Shown one piece after another: positions 61,286 to 64,000 of a DNA stretch of 64,000 nt. Each line of letters begins with the position of its first letter. Within the stretch, counting starts at the first letter, position 1. Source of the DNA: Bidens hawaiensis (lineage: Eukaryota; Streptophyta; Magnoliopsida; Asterales; Asteraceae); the NCBI GenBank assembly GCA_021521415.1, contig JAIQDT010003810.1:62001-126000 (forward strand). Direction: 5' to 3'. The notes beneath the pieces were generated by a model. That model saw nothing but the letters and a program-made list of their open reading frames with translations. It searched no databases and was not told where the DNA came from. Made by a program: the position numbers and the translations under genes.

Positions 61286-62215
61286 GAGTTTTTTACTAAA
61301 ATAGGGTGTGGGCAAAAAATATTTACCAAAATAGGGAGTTTGAAAACTATTTACCAAACTAGGTTTTTTGTATAAACTTACTTTTCTCACTCCTAATGTC
61401 ACTGGATAAATATAATTTCTATTATTTTTTTTAATTCAAGATAATAAAAAGTATGAACTAAAAAACAAAATTTACATTTTTACATTCCGTCACATTTTTA
61501 CGAAAACACTTCAAAAATTGTTTTTTAAAGCTGTTTCAAGTGCTGGTTTTTGTTTATTTTTGTTGTTTTTTTTATTATTGCATTATTATTATTATTTTTA
61601 CAATTTTTTTTATATTGAGGGTGATTAATATTTGAATTGAACTTAATATCGATATTTGTATCAATGTTGTTAAGTCGGAATCGGTTTGGTTTGTTATCAA
61701 TACTAGTACGGTATTAAAAAGATATATTATTTTAAAAAAAAACTTCGTTTCAGAATGTCCAAAATAAAAAATAAACATAACTACAAAGATCATAAAAGTG
61801 AATGTGGGTACACCGACATCAGTACCGGTCTGGTTCGTTAAAATTATTTTGGTTTATCTTAGTATGGTACAATATTGATACTTGTAAACCTTACAAGAAA
61901 AAAAAACATTTAGTTTCAACAACAATCTTACCCGAAATATAACGAAGAAAAAAATATAAAAATTTGTTTGTTCGTAGTGACCTTTTTAATCAAATAACAT
62001 ATATTGATACCTTCTTGAACTATTTTACGATGAAAGAAAAGTATAGTATAGATAAGTTAGTTTAATTATTACTTTTTAATTAACTTTATTGTTTATCTTT
62101 CTTGAATTAAAAAAAAGTATGAATAAAATAATTAGGAATGAGAAAAATAAGTTTATCCATAAATACCTATTTTGATAAATACTTTATCCCCTAACCCCAG
62201 TTTGGTAAAAAACTC
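61286..62215. mobile_element. Foldback/MULE-type element with 10-bp TSD
   Basis: Flanked by AAGCAAACGA on both sides (61276-61285 and 62216-62225). The ends are GAGTTTTTTAC and GTAAAAAACTC. The inverted arms continue with interruptions: 'aaatatttaccaaaatagg' on the left against 'cctattttgataaatac' on the right, and 'ataaacttacttttctcac' against 'gagaaaaataagtttat'. A 9-10-bp TSD suggests a Mutator-like element, but the termini differ from the family at 5241 and 12411. Non-coding; the centre has 'cggaatcggtttggtttg'. Confidence 0.75.
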
Positions 62216-62225
62216 AAGCAAACGA

Positions 62226-64000
62226 CCCCTTTTAATGAAGTCACTAACGGACATCTAGGATCTCGTGTAAAGATGGACGATTACGGTATGCATATATATG
62301 TTATTTTTGCATGCATGAATTTGGACACGACATTTGTTTATATAAAGTAGAGAATAAAATTTGGCAAATAGTAAGGTATAGAATGAAAGTAGTTAAATAA
62401 GAAATTATATATAAAAATATAACCCTAGCCGGCCTTTTGCTACATGAATCATCTATAAAGACAAGAATATGCCCCTCACCACCCATCAAATTTTCTTTTA
62501 TAAATGTTCATGCTTTAAATTGAACACTGGACTTAAATAAAAATGGCGAACGATTATTCAGGTCAAGTCAAGTGTGTTTCCTCAATAATTTAAACCTAAC
62601 CTACTTTATCTAACAATCATACAATTGTTAAAATTGAAAAACATAATAACCAATAATGATAGGAGATTGATATGTATATAGAACAATATCTTGAAATTTA
62701 CGTGTCGTTCTTTACATAATTGTATATTCAGTATTCTCTTTCATTGACACATAATTTTTATTATTTGTCTTGATTGAAATTTTCTTTTGGAATTCTCTTG
62801 TAGAATCAAGGTGTGCAAAGTTCCAACGTGATCGAGTGTTCAATCAACGATGAGATCTGTTAATTTTTTAAGACACGTCATCATACATGATATATATATC
62901 CTGGTTGGTGAGTAATGTAGTCTCTCTTGGTTATACTATTTTGGGTGAGTGTAATTTGAAATAAAAAGAAAGATGTTAGGTTACATTCATGATTATCTAT
63001 TATAAATGAACACCATAACATCCATAAGTTTTAACCCTTTTTATAATAAATTTTTAAAAGGTCTTTAAGATTTTTTCTAAGTTAAACATGTCAAAAACTT
63101 TGAAAAAGCTTATAAATAATTAGATTCAAAAGTTTTTGTTTAATACCTCATGTAAATTCGAAAGTATGCGTGTAACAAGCTTATACAAAAATACTTTGAT
63201 CCATAAGGGGATTCTCTTAAGATTCATTCTCAATTTGAATGTGTGTAGTGGTTTTAACTTAAAAAGCATGTTAGCGATGTTGGGGACGTTAAAGGGTGAC
63301 ATGCAAGTGAATGGCGCCCTCTTCTACCTTCACCACAGACGATCTAATGCTAAACAAGCACATTAGCATCACAAAGTCATATATACAAAAGTTCTTTAAA
63401 TTGATTGGACACTGTTTTTTAAAGAGTTTACACTTTATCATATGATCTTTCATTATTGCTTTTGTGTATGTCGGTCAACTTATTTGTTATGTCGTTTGAT
63501 ATTTTATTTTTTGGCTTCACTTTTCGTTGGCTTGATTTTATCCCAATTGCGATTCACAATCTCATCGTGCATTGACCATGTTCATCCTATTTCTAAATTT
63601 TTATCGATCTATAATCATGAACTGGATTTATTATAATTTTAATTTATGTATGCAGAAATGAGAAATAAAAACAAATATTTTTAAAGATGGTCTACAACTC
63701 TACATAAAAAGTTTATTTGACAGACCCACAAAAAAAGAGAATCATCCAGCCCAAAAATCCCTGGCCCTTTTTAGTCAGGCCCGTAGGTTGTAATTGGGTT
63801 CAGGTATTCGAATGGAAAGTCCAAAACTCCAAATACGTAGATTAATTATCTTTATATTTATTTTTGTAATATTTGTTAATTTTTATATTTTTAAAACTGA
63901 TTTGAAGTTCATTATCTGAAATATGTTTTTATCCTTCATAAAATACATCTACTAATTTTTTACTATTAAAACAACTTTAATTAAAAAATATTATTTTATG
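62226..64000. other. Intergenic to window end
   Basis: AT-rich. The short open frame at 63136-63366 has no recognisable motif. No element ends or RNA genes seen. Confidence 0.35.

Overview
This is nuclear DNA from a flowering plant, most likely a eudicot and possibly an asterid such as a composite; the family-level placement is a weak inference. The evidence is AT-rich sequence, small exons bounded by GT..AG introns, plant-specific gene families (thioredoxin h, type-1 lipid transfer protein, FANTASTIC FOUR) and a dense load of plant transposons.

Genes, left to right: the last three exons of an h-type thioredoxin close to TRX h9 (+, 267-876); a complete six-exon plastid elongation factor P (-, 1423-3445), convergent with it; a nuclear tRNA-His(GUG) (-, 9249-9320); a two-exon nsLTP1 (+, 20540-21419) whose stop codon lies in a tiny second exon; a 14-exon mitochondrial Rho GTPase (MIRO) (+, 24165-31955) that carries two frameshifting deletions, an in-frame stop and a P-loop Gly-to-Arg change, and so is probably a pseudogene; and a single-exon FANTASTIC FOUR family gene (-, 47048-47776). 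There are also exon-like pieces I could not name (around 9449-9932 and 35126-35256). Thioredoxin h9, EF-P and LTP occur close together and in the same order on Arabidopsis chromosome 3 (from memory), so the left third looks like an old collinear block expanded by transposons.

Most of the remainder is mobile DNA, and several elements have exact ends and target-site duplications (TSDs) readable in the sequence: three related Helitrons (4875-7704, 8540-9177, 11754-12386); two Mutator-type long-TIR elements of one family with 9-bp TSDs (5241-6263, which carries a reductase gene fragment, and 12411-13603); a hAT-type MITE in a MIRO intron (8-bp TSD); a 4-kb CACTA element (40322-44347, TSD TCG); a decayed Ty1/copia element with 186-bp LTRs (53840-60382, TSD CTTAT) interrupted by a 5'-truncated LINE with a 16-bp TSD; and a foldback element with a 10-bp TSD (61286-62215). 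tRNA-derived SINEs, Tat-like LTR fragments, a scattered family of short elements rich in GGTTCGG/GAACGAAC, and microsatellites fill much of the rest.

I did not find a clearly new multi-gene system. The most informative observations are the gene-carrying Mutator element nested in a tandemly repeated Helitron, where the second repeat unit acts as an internal empty site, the decayed MIRO gene, the spliced nsLTP stop codon, and two unusual degenerate repeat tracts near 22.64-23.37 kb and 49.98-50.34 kb.
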